41,960 nucleotides of DNA from Ignisphaera sp. (GTDB taxonomy: Archaea > Thermoproteota > Thermoprotei_A > Sulfolobales > Ignisphaeraceae): positions 1-41,960 of the forward strand of contig JAJHQM010000006.1 in the NCBI GenBank assembly GCA_020833345.1. The letters run 5' to 3'. Below, in pieces: positions 10,435 to 19,689 of the stretch. Made by a program: the position numbers and the translations under genes. The notes under the pieces were generated by a model. That model was given only the letters and a program-made list of their open reading frames with translations, was not told where the DNA came from and did not search any database. Position 1 is the stretch's first letter. Each line of letters begins with the position of its first letter.

Positions 10435-12138
10435 ATGCCTATGGCAATGTATGGAATACCCGTGTTAATATTAAAGGAAGGAACATCAAGAACTCATGGA
10501 AGAGAGGCGCTCAGGGCCAACATCATGGCTGCAAGAATACTAGCTGAAATTCTGAGGACTAGCCTTGGGCCTAGGGGGTTAGACAAGATGCTTGTTGATA
10601 GCTTTGGCGACATAACTGTAACTAATGATGGTGCTACTATTGTTAAGGAAATGGAGGTACAGCACCCAGCAGCAAAACTCTTAGTTGAAGCCGCTAAAGC
10701 TGTTGATGCTGAAGTTGGTGATGGAACTACTTCTGCAGTTGTATTAGCGGGTGCATTACTTGATAAAGCGGAGCAGTTGCTTGACCAAGGCATTCACCCA
10801 ACAACGATAATTGAAGGATACAAGAAGGCTTTAACAAGGGCTTTAGAGATTCTTGATGACATTGGTGTAAAAGTTTATGTAGGTGATCTAAGCAAGCCTG
10901 AAGAGAGAGAGAAGACTAAGGCTGAGATAAAGAAAGCTCTGTACACGGCATTAGCAAGTAAATACATAGCGACTCCTGATGTACTTGATAAGCTAATGGA
11001 CATGGCAATAGAGGCTGCATTCAGAGTTGCAGAAAAGAGACCCGATGGTACTTATGATGTTAAGCTAGATATGGTTAAGATCGAGAAGAAGAGAGGTGGA
11101 AGCTTAGCAGATAGCATGCTTGTTTATGGAGTTGTTTTGGATAAGGAGGTTGTTCACCCGGCAATGCCTAGAAGAGTTGAGAATGCGAAAATAGCTTTAC
11201 TCGACGCTCCATTAGAAATAGAGAAGCCTGATATTACAGCAAAGATTAACATAACATCACCTGAACAAATAAGAGCTTATTTAGAGGAAGAAGCAAAGAT
11301 ACTTAGAGATATGGTTGAGAAGGTTGCTAGTGTTGGTGCTAATGTTGTAATTTGTCAAAAGGGTATTGATGATGTAGCGCAACACTACTTAGCTAAGAAG
11401 GGTATTATGGCTGTAAGAAGAGTTAAGAGAAGCGACATGGAGAAACTTGAAAAAGCTACTGGAGGAAGGATTGTAACGAGTATTAGAGACCTCACAGAAA
11501 AGGATCTAGGTGAGTGCGCACTTGTTGAAGAAAGGAGAGTAGGCAATGATAAAATGGTATTTGTAGAGAATTGTAGGAATCCGAGAGCCGTAACTATATT
11601 GCTTAGAGGTGCTAACGACATGTTACTTGATGAAGTTGAGAGAAGCTTAAACGATGCCTTAAACACTGTCAGAAATATCCTTCGAGATCCCAAGATAGCC
11701 TTTGGAGGTGGAGCAGCAGAAATTGAAGTAGCAATGAGGCTAAGAAAGTGGGCTGAAAGTGTTGGAGGTAGGGAGCAACTTGCAATATTAGCGTTTGCAG
11801 ATGCATTAGAGGAAATACCATCAGTGCTTGCCCAGACAGCTGGTATGGATATACTTGAAACGGTCATGGAGCTAAGGAAGCTCCATGCTGAAGGTAAGGC
11901 TGCTGCAGGTATAGATGTGCTAAATAGTAAGGTTACAGAGGATATAAGCAAACTAAATGTTATTGAACCTGTAATAGTAAAGAAACAGATACTAAAAAGC
12001 GCAACAGAAACAGCAACAACGATACTAAAGATAGATGATGTTATTGCAGCGGCCCCAAGGAAGGAGGAGAAGGGCAGGAAGGAGGAGAGGAAAGAAGAGG
12101 AGGAAGGCAAAGAGGCCAGGACCCCCTCTCTAGATTAA
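10435..12138 (+). CDS. Thermosome subunit (group II chaperonin)
   Basis: [50 protein letters not shown]-like cttatata at about 10391. Confidence 0.96.
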   Translation: MPMAMYGIPVLILKEGTSRTHGREALRANIMAARILAEILRTSLGPRGLDKMLVDSFGDITVTNDGATIVKEMEVQHPAAKLLVEAAKAVDAEVGDGTTSAVVLAGALLDKAEQLLDQGIHPTTIIEGYKKALTRALEILDDIGVKVYVGDLSKPEEREKTKAEIKKALYTALASKYIATPDVLDKLMDMAIEAAFRVAEKRPDGTYDVKLDMVKIEKKRGGSLADSMLVYGVVLDKEVVHPAMPRRVENAKIALLDAPLEIEKPDITAKINITSPEQIRAYLEEEAKILRDMVEKVASVGANVVICQKGIDDVAQHYLAKKGIMAVRRVKRSDMEKLEKATGGRIVTSIRDLTEKDLGECALVEERRVGNDKMVFVENCRNPRAVTILLRGANDMLLDEVERSLNDALNTVRNILRDPKIAFGGGAAEIEVAMRLRKWAESVGGREQLAILAFADALEEIPSVLAQTAGMDILETVMELRKLHAEGKAAAGIDVLNSKVTEDISKLNVIEPVIVKKQILKSATETATTILKIDDVIAAAPRKEEKGRKEERKEEEEGKEARTPSLD

Positions 12139-12252
12139 GCATAACATCACTTCCTTAGCTATTTTCAAAATAACTTAAAATAACTTATAACTTAATTTCT
12201 AGTTTTTAAACCCTCTATAGTAACCTCTTATTATTCACCTTTGGTGCTTCTG

Positions 12253-12621
12253 ATGACAGTTAAAGAGCAAAAAGAGTCAATACTTGCAAGAACACTTCAA
12301 GAAATACGTATTGGTCCTAAAAGGCTTACAAAATATGAAAAAGCCCGCATTATAGCTGCAAGGGCATTACAATTAGCAGCCGGAGCTCCTCCTCTAATTG
12401 ATATTTCTAAGATAGAATCCAAAGATCCTATTGTCATAGCATATCTTGAGCTCTTAGCTGGAGTTTTACCGCTACTTATAAAGCGGGTAAAGCCAAATGG
12501 TGAGTATCAGCTCATACCAGTAAAGGTGTTAGTTGAAGTTGAAAAAGAAAAGATAAATAGGCTACAGGGTTTAGCAAAGGAGTTATTTGATGCGCATGAC
12601 ATTATGAAATATGTTATATAA
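12253..12621 (+). CDS. rpoK: DNA-directed RNA polymerase subunit K (RpoK/Rpb6) (ORF track begins at TTG 12241)
   Basis: LTKYEKARIIAARALQLAAGAPPLID...DPIVIAYLELLAGVLPLLIKR. Confidence 0.9.
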   Translation: MTVKEQKESILARTLQEIRIGPKRLTKYEKARIIAARALQLAAGAPPLIDISKIESKDPIVIAYLELLAGVLPLLIKRVKPNGEYQLIPVKVLVEVEKEKINRLQGLAKELFDAHDIMKYVI

Positions 12622-12691
12622 TTTCAAATAAAAGGCTTAACTCTTTAATTTCTTTTAAATTATATAATGTTTCTAAGGGTTACATTAGTCT

Positions 12692-14770
12692 ATGCCTAGA
12701 TACGACAAGAGTACCATAAACATTAATGAACTGGGAAAGTACATTCTTGTTATTGCTGAAAAACCAAAAGCAGCGCAAAAGATTGCTGAAGCTCTTTCTG
12801 CTAGTAAAAAGTTAAAAATAAATGGGGTGCCTATATGGATTACTAACTGGAATGGTCTCACACATGTAATAGCACCAGCAGCAGGTCACTTATTTACTCT
12901 ATCTACTAACGATAGAGGTTACCCTACTTTCAATTTTATGTGGGTTCCCAGATATGTAGTTGATAGAAATGCAAGGTTCTCTAAGAAGTTTTTTGATGTA
13001 CTTAGGATGTTGTCTAGGTACGCCATAGGTTTTATTAATGCGTGTGACTATGATATTGAAGGCTCACTTATAGGCTTTATGATAATTAAGCAGTTTGGTG
13101 ATGTAAGAAATGCAAAGAGAGCAAAATTTTCTAGTCTTACATCACGTGAAATACAGAGGGCATTTCTCTACCTAGAAGACATTGATTATAACATGGTTGA
13201 AGCTGGCTACTGTAGGCATGTACTAGATTGGTTATGGGGTGTGAACATATCGAGAATGCTTATGGATTTTTATAGGAAAGTTTTTGGAAAAAACATTGTT
13301 TTAAGTGCTGGAAGAGTCCAGACCCCCACTTTAGCACATGCTGTTGACATTATCCTCTCCCGAAGATGGCATGTCCCAATACCCTATGCAGTTATAGATA
13401 TAAAGGTGAAACTTGGCGATAAAGTGGTTAAGTTAGAGTATAGTGATAAGCCGTTAGAGAGTTTAGAAACAGCAAGACGCATAGCTAATGAAATTAAGCA
13501 GAACCCCTATGCAATAGTAGAAAAAGTTGTAAGAAATATTAAAACAGTAGATCCTCCACATCCGTTCAACTTACCAGATTTGCAAGCAGAAGCATATAGA
13601 ATTTACAAGGTCTCACCTTATAAGACACAAAAAATAGCAGAAGAGCTGTACTTAGAGGCCTTAATAAGCTATCCTAGAACCAATAGCCAGAAATTGCCTA
13701 CATTACTTGACAACAAGGAAATACTAAACAAACTTGCTCTAAATATTGAATACCGTAAGCTTGTAAAGGAAATTTTAAATGAAACTGGAGGTGTACTAAA
13801 GCCAAACAATGGTCCTATGGACGACCCTGCACACCCAGCAATTTACCCAACTGGTGAAAAGCCAAAAGCTTTGAAGATTCTCCATAAAAAGATCTATGAT
13901 TTAATTGTGAGAAGATATATTGCAACATTTGCAAAACCATTAAGAGTGACTAATCTCACCCTTACCATTTCTGTTAATGGTTTACAATACACGCTGTCCA
14001 TAGCTAAGGTCCTTGAACCTGGCTGGCTTAAGTATTACCCATTTTTCTCATACAATGAGAACCAGTTTTTATTGGGATACGAGATTTTTGAAGGTATGAT
14101 GATACCGATAGAAGATTTTACTATAAGAGTCTATTTCACAAAGCCTGTACCGCCACCCACAAAAATTTCTTTACTTAAATGGATGGAGAGTGTGAATATT
14201 GGAACGGAGGCTACAAGAGCTGAAATAATTGAGCTTCTGTTTAGAAGAGGTTACGTGCTGTCTAAGTCAAGATCTATAGACGCTTCTGATGTAGGTTTGC
14301 TAGTAGTGCACTTACTTAGAAAGTACGTACAGGAGCTTGTAAGTATTGATCTTACAAGGAGTTTTGAAGAAAAACTCAGAGTTATTAGAAATGGCGAATT
14401 GAAGTGCGATGAGGTAATTAGGGAGGCTATAAAGGTATTAACAGAGCACATAAGCAATGTTACCGAACTAGAAAGAGATTTAGAGAGAGAGGTATTCAAA
14501 ATCATACCTATACAAAGTGCTTCGACAGAAAATCACTGCATAATATGCAAAAGAGCTGTAGATGAGAAGGGTTTCTGCATGTTTCATCATATTGCATATG
14601 AGAAAATCTTAAAAGGATATGAGAAGTGGAAGACATTCAATTTTAACTGGCATGAGTATCTCAGGAAGCTCATAAAATTAAAATCAACAGGCGTATATGT
14701 GAAGGAGGTTGCTGAGTATTTATTGAAAAATGCTTGTTTACCGTGTAATGAGCCCAGATATTTTAATTAA
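12692..14770 (+). CDS. topA: DNA topoisomerase IA (archaeal topo I/III type) with a C-terminal CxxC...CxxH zinc motif
   Basis: AEKPKAAQKIAEAL, ACDYDIEGSLIG (acidic motif), SAGRVQTPTL, catalytic SYPRTNSQ. Confidence 0.93.
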   Translation: MPRYDKSTININELGKYILVIAEKPKAAQKIAEALSASKKLKINGVPIWITNWNGLTHVIAPAAGHLFTLSTNDRGYPTFNFMWVPRYVVDRNARFSKKFFDVLRMLSRYAIGFINACDYDIEGSLIGFMIIKQFGDVRNAKRAKFSSLTSREIQRAFLYLEDIDYNMVEAGYCRHVLDWLWGVNISRMLMDFYRKVFGKNIVLSAGRVQTPTLAHAVDIILSRRWHVPIPYAVIDIKVKLGDKVVKLEYSDKPLESLETARRIANEIKQNPYAIVEKVVRNIKTVDPPHPFNLPDLQAEAYRIYKVSPYKTQKIAEELYLEALISYPRTNSQKLPTLLDNKEILNKLALNIEYRKLVKEILNETGGVLKPNNGPMDDPAHPAIYPTGEKPKALKILHKKIYDLIVRRYIATFAKPLRVTNLTLTISVNGLQYTLSIAKVLEPGWLKYYPFFSYNENQFLLGYEIFEGMMIPIEDFTIRVYFTKPVPPPTKISLLKWMESVNIGTEATRAEIIELLFRRGYVLSKSRSIDASDVGLLVVHLLRKYVQELVSIDLTRSFEEKLRVIRNGELKCDEVIREAIKVLTEHISNVTELERDLEREVFKIIPIQSASTENHCIICKRAVDEKGFCMFHHIAYEKILKGYEKWKTFNFNWHEYLRKLIKLKSTGVYVKEVAEYLLKNACLPCNEPRYFN

Positions 14771-15256
14771 TACCCCATCTAATTGAAGCGCCTTACCAGC
14801 TATATTAACTTCACTAATGCCTCTCATGGCATTTCCTACAACTCTTTTGATATTTAAATCGAATAACAAATAGCCTGTCTGTAAAATTGCTAGCTTTCCG
14901 GCAGGGCATTCAATACTACTTCTGTATGCTATAAATGTTACTTGGTCTAGAAACTGATTGTTGTCCCCCTTGGTCATGTACAACATTTTTCCGGAGCAAT
15001 TTATTATACCAATTACTCTGTGTATCACGTACTCCCCACGATCATTTTTAAAAATTACTACATCACCTAAGTTAATGTTTCTACTTGGCAAAATTATTAC
15101 TATATCTCCTTCATAGAGTAGCGGATTCATGCTATAGCCTTCTACCACTGCTATGACAATCTGCTTCCAGAAGTAATATGCAGCATTTGCATATATGAGA
15201 AGCAATACAAAGATTATTAGTATTGTTGATTCAATTGCTTTAATTAGCTTATTCAC
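14738..15256 (-). CDS. Signal peptidase I (archaeal/ER Sec11 type)
   Basis: VEGYSMNPLLYEGDIVII (Ser) and YVIHRVIGI (His); N-terminal TM helix. GTG start shares one base with the upstream stop. Confidence 0.88.
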   Translation of the reverse strand: MNKLIKAIESTILIIFVLLLIYANAAYYFWKQIVIAVVEGYSMNPLLYEGDIVIILPSRNINLGDVVIFKNDRGEYVIHRVIGIINCSGKMLYMTKGDNNQFLDQVTFIAYRSSIECPAGKLAILQTGYLLFDLNIKRVVGNAMRGISEVNIAGKALQLDGVLIKISGLITR

Positions 15257-15579
15257 TACTCCTCTTCCTCACTAAGCTCAGATATGTCCAGCTCAATAAC
15301 GTTCTCAGTTCTAGAAGCTTCCTTTCTGCTTATCGTAAATGACTTCCTCCTCGCACCCTCAATCTCTATATCTTCACCCCCAACCTTCATCTTCGATACT
15401 ACCCCACGCCACTTAAAGCCGCAATTTGGACATTCAAACATACCCATTATTGTTACGGTGACCCTGCCTGCCGCATCAGGAAGTGGAGCAACTAACTGCC
15501 ATGTTTTTGTAGGCGATGTTACTGTAGTTCCACATTTAGGACACTTGTTAGAAGTCTTTTGAATATCTTTTTTCGGCAT
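15256..15579 (-). CDS. Zinc-ribbon protein, conserved hypothetical
   Basis: CPKCG...CPNCG pair; acidic C-terminus ELDISELSEEEE. Confidence 0.75.
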   Translation of the reverse strand: MPKKDIQKTSNKCPKCGTTVTSPTKTWQLVAPLPDAAGRVTVTIMGMFECPNCGFKWRGVVSKMKVGGEDIEIEGARRKSFTISRKEASRTENVIELDISELSEEEE

Positions 15580-15684
15580 TTTTAGTCACACAAGTGCCTT
15601 TCTTCTTGCTAAATATAAATCTTATTAAACTACTGAAAACAATTTTAGCTTTGTGTTTATTAATCTTGCTGGAGGTGCCTTGAT

Positions 15685-16974
15685 GTGAATAACCCGTTCA
15701 TCATAAGAAATGTAGATGCGCTTCAGGTACTAGACTCGAGAGGAGATCCAACAGTAGAAGTAGTTATTGAAACAGTTGGAGGTGGTATTGGAAGAGCTAT
15801 AGCTCCTGCTGGTGCGTCTAAAGGAAGATACGAGGCGGTGGAGTTAAGGGATGGTGACCTATCCAGATTCAAAGGGAGAAGTGTTCTTAAAGCTGTCTCC
15901 AACGTCATTAACTATATTGGCCCCGCAATTCACGGAATGGATGTTAGAAGACAGAGAGAGATAGATAAGATAATGATTCAACTTGATAGTACGCTCAATA
16001 AATCGAGACTAGGTGCTAATGCTATACTTGCCACGAGTCTTGCTGTGGCAAAGGCTGCCGCTGATACGGCAAAAATGCCTCTCTTTCAGTACCTGGGGGG
16101 TATAAATGCGAGAACTCTGCCCATCCCAATGCTCAACATAATTAATGGCGGTGCTCATGCAGGAAACGAGCTTGCTGTTCAGGAATTCATGATAGTCCCC
16201 ATAGGGTTCGACACGTTCTCCGATGCTATTAGGGTTGCTGTTGAGATATACAAAGAGCTTAAATCTGTATTAAAGAGTAGATATGGAGCTAGCGCTGTCA
16301 ATGTTGGAGATGAAGGGGGTTATGCGCCTCCAATGAAATACGTAAGAGAAGCTATAGAGACGCTGAGAATAGCCATAAAGAGTAGCGGCTATGATTTAGA
16401 AAAGCAAGTTAGAATATCGCTCGATGCTGCTGCTACACAGTTCTATGACGAAGACAAGAAGGCATATAAAATAGATGGAAACATGCTTACAGAGGATAAG
16501 CTTATAGAGTACTGGAGGGATTTGGCCGCTGAATACAATTTACTAAGCATTGAAGATCCATTTTATGAAGAAAGCTTTGAGGCTTATGCTCAGCTTAAAA
16601 AAGAGTTGAAGGGTAGTGTTATTGTAATTGGCGATGACTTAATTGTAACAAATGTTACAAGGCTTTTGACAGCATTAAAGCAAGGCTCTGTCTCTGGTGT
16701 TATAGTTAAACCAAATCAAGTTGGAACTCTTTCTGAAACTCTAGATTTCATAGGTGTAGCAAAAGCTAATGGTATTTATACAATAATAAGTCATAGAAGT
16801 GGAGAGAGTGAAGATAATACAATAGCTCATATTGCTGTAGCTGTAAATGGTCCATTTATAAAGACAGGGGCACCTGCAAGAGGCGAGAGAACTGCGAAAT
16901 ATAATGAACTTCTAAGGATAGAAAGGTATCTGGGTGGAGAGGCTATATATGCTAGTAAAATTGTAAGCATTTAA
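15685..16974 (+). CDS. eno: Enolase
   Basis: LDSRGDPTVEVV, GASKGRYEA, NIINGGAHAGNELAVQEFMI, SHRSGESEDNTIA. Confidence 0.97.
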   Translation: MNNPFIIRNVDALQVLDSRGDPTVEVVIETVGGGIGRAIAPAGASKGRYEAVELRDGDLSRFKGRSVLKAVSNVINYIGPAIHGMDVRRQREIDKIMIQLDSTLNKSRLGANAILATSLAVAKAAADTAKMPLFQYLGGINARTLPIPMLNIINGGAHAGNELAVQEFMIVPIGFDTFSDAIRVAVEIYKELKSVLKSRYGASAVNVGDEGGYAPPMKYVREAIETLRIAIKSSGYDLEKQVRISLDAAATQFYDEDKKAYKIDGNMLTEDKLIEYWRDLAAEYNLLSIEDPFYEESFEAYAQLKKELKGSVIVIGDDLIVTNVTRLLTALKQGSVSGVIVKPNQVGTLSETLDFIGVAKANGIYTIISHRSGESEDNTIAHIAVAVNGPFIKTGAPARGERTAKYNELLRIERYLGGEAIYASKIVSI

Positions 16975-17048
16975 ACATCAGAACTGGGTTCTTCATCATA
17001 TTAAAATTTTAATATTTTCAGCAGCGCCTCGGGCCTCATCATATAACG
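16974..17048 (-). ncRNA. Candidate C/D-box sRNA
   Basis: Minus strand: ATGATGA (17042-17036), ggcccgaggcgctg, CTGA (17021-17018), aaatattaaaattttaat, ATGATGA (16999-16993), agaacccagtt, CTGA (16981-16978). End coordinates approximate. Confidence 0.75.
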
Positions 17049-17223
17049 TGTGAAGTACAATAACTTTAACATACATCTGTTTGCCGTTAGGAAGCTAATA
17101 TTCTTTCAACATCCTTTTCATTCTTTAATTTGGTGAAGCTTTAATAGACGAAATGTACTTTGAATTAATTATGCACTTATCTAATCTAAAACCTAGGAAG
17201 CTAAGAGATTCTGGGTCTTATAC

Positions 17224-18390
17224 ATGGTAACGAATTTACCTGCTGAAGCTAAGGCTAAGTTCGTTAAGTACATGGAAGCTAAGACACCGGAAGAGAAACT
17301 AAAAGCCTTGGAGGAATTCCTTTCTGCTGTTCCTAAGCATAAAGGTACCGAAAACTTGGTTCGCTGGATTAGGAGAAGAATGGCTGAACTAAGAGAAGAA
17401 ATTGAAGAGAAGCAACGGAAAAGGGCCGGCAGTAGTGGGCTGCAGTTTTTTGTAGAGAAGGAGGGAGCCGCACAGGTAGTTCTCGTAGGATACACGAAAG
17501 TTGGAAAAAGTGCTTTATTAAAGTACTTAACAGGAGCTAAAGTTGAAATCTCAGACGCGCCTTACGCTACAAGGTTTCCTGTTGTAGGTATGATGCCATA
17601 CAAGGATATACAGTTTCAGCTTGTTGAAGCGCCATCCATAATACCTGAAGGCGGGGGTTGGAACACTAAGGTTGTAGGATTGATAAAGAATAGCGATGGC
17701 GTGATTATAGTTTTAGATGCTGCTAAGGATGCTGATTCGCAGTTAAATGGTTTGCTAAGTTTCTTAGAAGGCCATGGAGTCGTTTTAGAGAAACCCCGTG
17801 GTTACGTTGAGATTGAAAGAGCACCTTCTGGAGGAATTAGGGTGGTGAATTATGGAATATTAAAGTGCACTGAAGATAACATAGTTACACTTCTAAATAG
17901 CTATAGAATATATAATGCCATAGTTAAGGTATATGGAGAGGTAGATTTAGATGATGTTGAAAAAGCGCTTTTTGAAAGAATTGTATATAAACCTGCTATA
18001 GTCTTAGTCAATAAAGTAGACCTTATTACTGGTGAGCATGCTAAAACTCTGGAAAAGTACTTGTCCATGAAAATCCCCTTGCCATTGATGTTAGCCTCAG
18101 CTGTAAAAGGCTTTAACAAGGCTTACTTAGGTGAACTCCTCTTCAACATACTGAATATTATAAGAGTCTATACAAAACCTCCTACAGGCGAGCCTTCTTC
18201 AAAACCCCTAATACTAAAGAAAGGATCAACAGTACTAGATGTTGCAAAAGCTATACACAAAGACTTTGTAAAGAGGTTTGCATACGCAAGAATTTGGGGA
18301 AGGTCAGCAAAATATCCAGGACAAAGAGTTGGTTTAGATCATGTTCTCGATGATGGAGATATTGTTGAAATTGTACTTAAAAAATACTAA
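17224..18390 (+). CDS. DRG/Obg-related GTPase with C-terminal TGS domain
   Basis: G1 GYTKVGKS, G4 NKVD, TGS-like C-terminus (GSTVLDVAKAIHKDFVKRFAYARIWG...DGDIVEIVL). Confidence 0.9.
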   Translation: MVTNLPAEAKAKFVKYMEAKTPEEKLKALEEFLSAVPKHKGTENLVRWIRRRMAELREEIEEKQRKRAGSSGLQFFVEKEGAAQVVLVGYTKVGKSALLKYLTGAKVEISDAPYATRFPVVGMMPYKDIQFQLVEAPSIIPEGGGWNTKVVGLIKNSDGVIIVLDAAKDADSQLNGLLSFLEGHGVVLEKPRGYVEIERAPSGGIRVVNYGILKCTEDNIVTLLNSYRIYNAIVKVYGEVDLDDVEKALFERIVYKPAIVLVNKVDLITGEHAKTLEKYLSMKIPLPLMLASAVKGFNKAYLGELLFNILNIIRVYTKPPTGEPSSKPLILKKGSTVLDVAKAIHKDFVKRFAYARIWGRSAKYPGQRVGLDHVLDDGDIVEIVLKKY

Positions 18391-18458
18391 CACTATAGCT
18401 AACATAATAACTTAAAAATCTTACACAAACTACTCTGCTTTGCATTTAGGTGCATACT

Positions 18459-18770
18459 ATGGCTGTGAAAAAATTGATATTAGTTACAGCAAAACATTTG
18501 CCTCAACATAAATACTTTGAGAGCCTAGCTAAGCAACTATCTAAAGAGCTAAACGTGCCTTTAGATGTAATTGAAGAGGATTACATATTTGTGAATACCT
18601 ATGGCGAAAAAGATGAATTTGGAATGGCATGGTTACCGCAACTATTTGCTGAGATAGACGGTGAGATAAAGCCTATATTGACACGCTTACCAATTAATGA
18701 AAGGACACTTGATGTTGACCTAGAGAAGGCGAGAGCAGTAGCCCTAAGCACACTAAATGTAAAAGTATAG
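18459..18770 (+). CDS. Conserved hypothetical protein (ORF track begins at GTG 18450)
   Basis: Clean 104-codon ORF in a strand-consistent position with an upstream aataacttaaaaat promoter-like element. Confidence 0.65.
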   Translation: MAVKKLILVTAKHLPQHKYFESLAKQLSKELNVPLDVIEEDYIFVNTYGEKDEFGMAWLPQLFAEIDGEIKPILTRLPINERTLDVDLEKARAVALSTLNVKV

Positions 18771-18796
18771 TAATTGACTTCAGATTTTAATCAGCT

Positions 18797-19222
18797 CTAC
18801 TCTTCCTCTGTGTATTCTTTTTCCTCTTCTTCAGGTGTAGTAATGTTTTTAGCTAATTCCTCAAGCTTTTCCACACTATAGTTGTCTATATACGGAGCGA
18901 CAATGAAAATTTTTGAGTCAAATACACTATCATCTATCCACTCATTTTCAAAACTAATTAAATATACAGGTATTTCGAAAGACGCGTAATCTCCCTTTCT
19001 CTTAAGATTATATTGCGAGTAAAGCTCATACTGTTCCTTGCTAATGGGTAGCTTTACACTTATTTCCTGCTTATGCCTCATAATAATTAGGTCAGATTTT
19101 TGAGGATCCCACAACTCTAAAGCTTTAAGAACTACATCCTTGAGAACTTTGCTTAAATCTCCTTCAACAAGAGTTTTCTCTTTTATTTCACCTAGTTCAG
19201 CCCTCATAATAGTTACTTTCAC
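18797..19222 (-). CDS. Hypothetical protein with acidic C-terminal tail
   Basis: Soluble 141-aa ORF ending TTPEEEEKEYTEEE; no overlapping competitor ORF. Confidence 0.7.
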   Translation of the reverse strand: MKVTIMRAELGEIKEKTLVEGDLSKVLKDVVLKALELWDPQKSDLIIMRHKQEISVKLPISKEQYELYSQYNLKRKGDYASFEIPVYLISFENEWIDDSVFDSKIFIVAPYIDNYSVEKLEELAKNITTPEEEEKEYTEEE

Positions 19223-19283
19223 GCAGTATCACACTTAGGATGTTTTAGGTAAACTGATGCGGTAACACGCTTTTAAAACTATT

Positions 19284-19535
19284 TTAACCTGGTGGTAATA
19301 TTAATGAGATTGCTATAAACATAATACCTAGCATGAAGAGTACAAGACCCAGATACTTCACATTCATTCTCCAAAACGCTTTGAATAACTTTACTAAGCC
19401 TACAGTTACATAGTATATTATCACTATACCTATTAAAACTACGCCTAGCCATGCAAATACCCTTGCTAAAACGCTACCACTATTTAATACTACTGAAAAG
19501 TGACTTAGGATCTCAGATAGTGCTTCTACACCCAT
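19284..19535 (-). CDS. Small membrane protein with two predicted TM helices
   Basis: Hydrophobic segments FAWLGVVLIGIVIIYYVTVGLV and YLGLVLFMLGIMFIAISLIL; TATA-like element upstream. Confidence 0.65.
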   Translation of the reverse strand: MGVEALSEILSHFSVVLNSGSVLARVFAWLGVVLIGIVIIYYVTVGLVKLFKAFWRMNVKYLGLVLFMLGIMFIAISLILPPG

Positions 19536-19564
19536 TTTAAATACCCAAAAACTTTTGTAGCAAG

Positions 19565-19574
19565 TTTTATATAA
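19565..19574. promoter_or_regulatory. TATA-like element placed to serve the + strand sRNA and possibly the divergent small membrane protein
   Basis: ttttatataa; about 25-35 nt from both the predicted sRNA 5' end and the minus-strand ORF start. Confidence 0.5.
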
Positions 19575-19598
19575 TAAAAGTTGTGTGTCTCTTTACAT

Positions 19599-19654
19599 AG
19601 CTATGATGAAGGTTAAAAGCGCTGAAAATATGATGAAGGCCCATAGCTGATAAG
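19599..19654 (+). ncRNA. C/D-box sRNA
   Basis: ATGATGA (19603-19609), 12-nt guide aggttaaaagcg, CTGA (19622-19625), aaat, ATGATGA (19630-19636), 10-nt guide aggcccatag, CTGA (19647-19650). TATA box at a suitable upstream distance. Confidence 0.88.
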
Positions 19655-19689
19655 ATGGTTCTACACTTTTGTTAAACATTAAATAAAGA

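Noticed and set aside
11385-12110. 241-aa minus-strand ORF inside the thermosome gene
   Set aside because: Ser/Leu-rich shadow ORF antisense to a strongly conserved gene; no motif.
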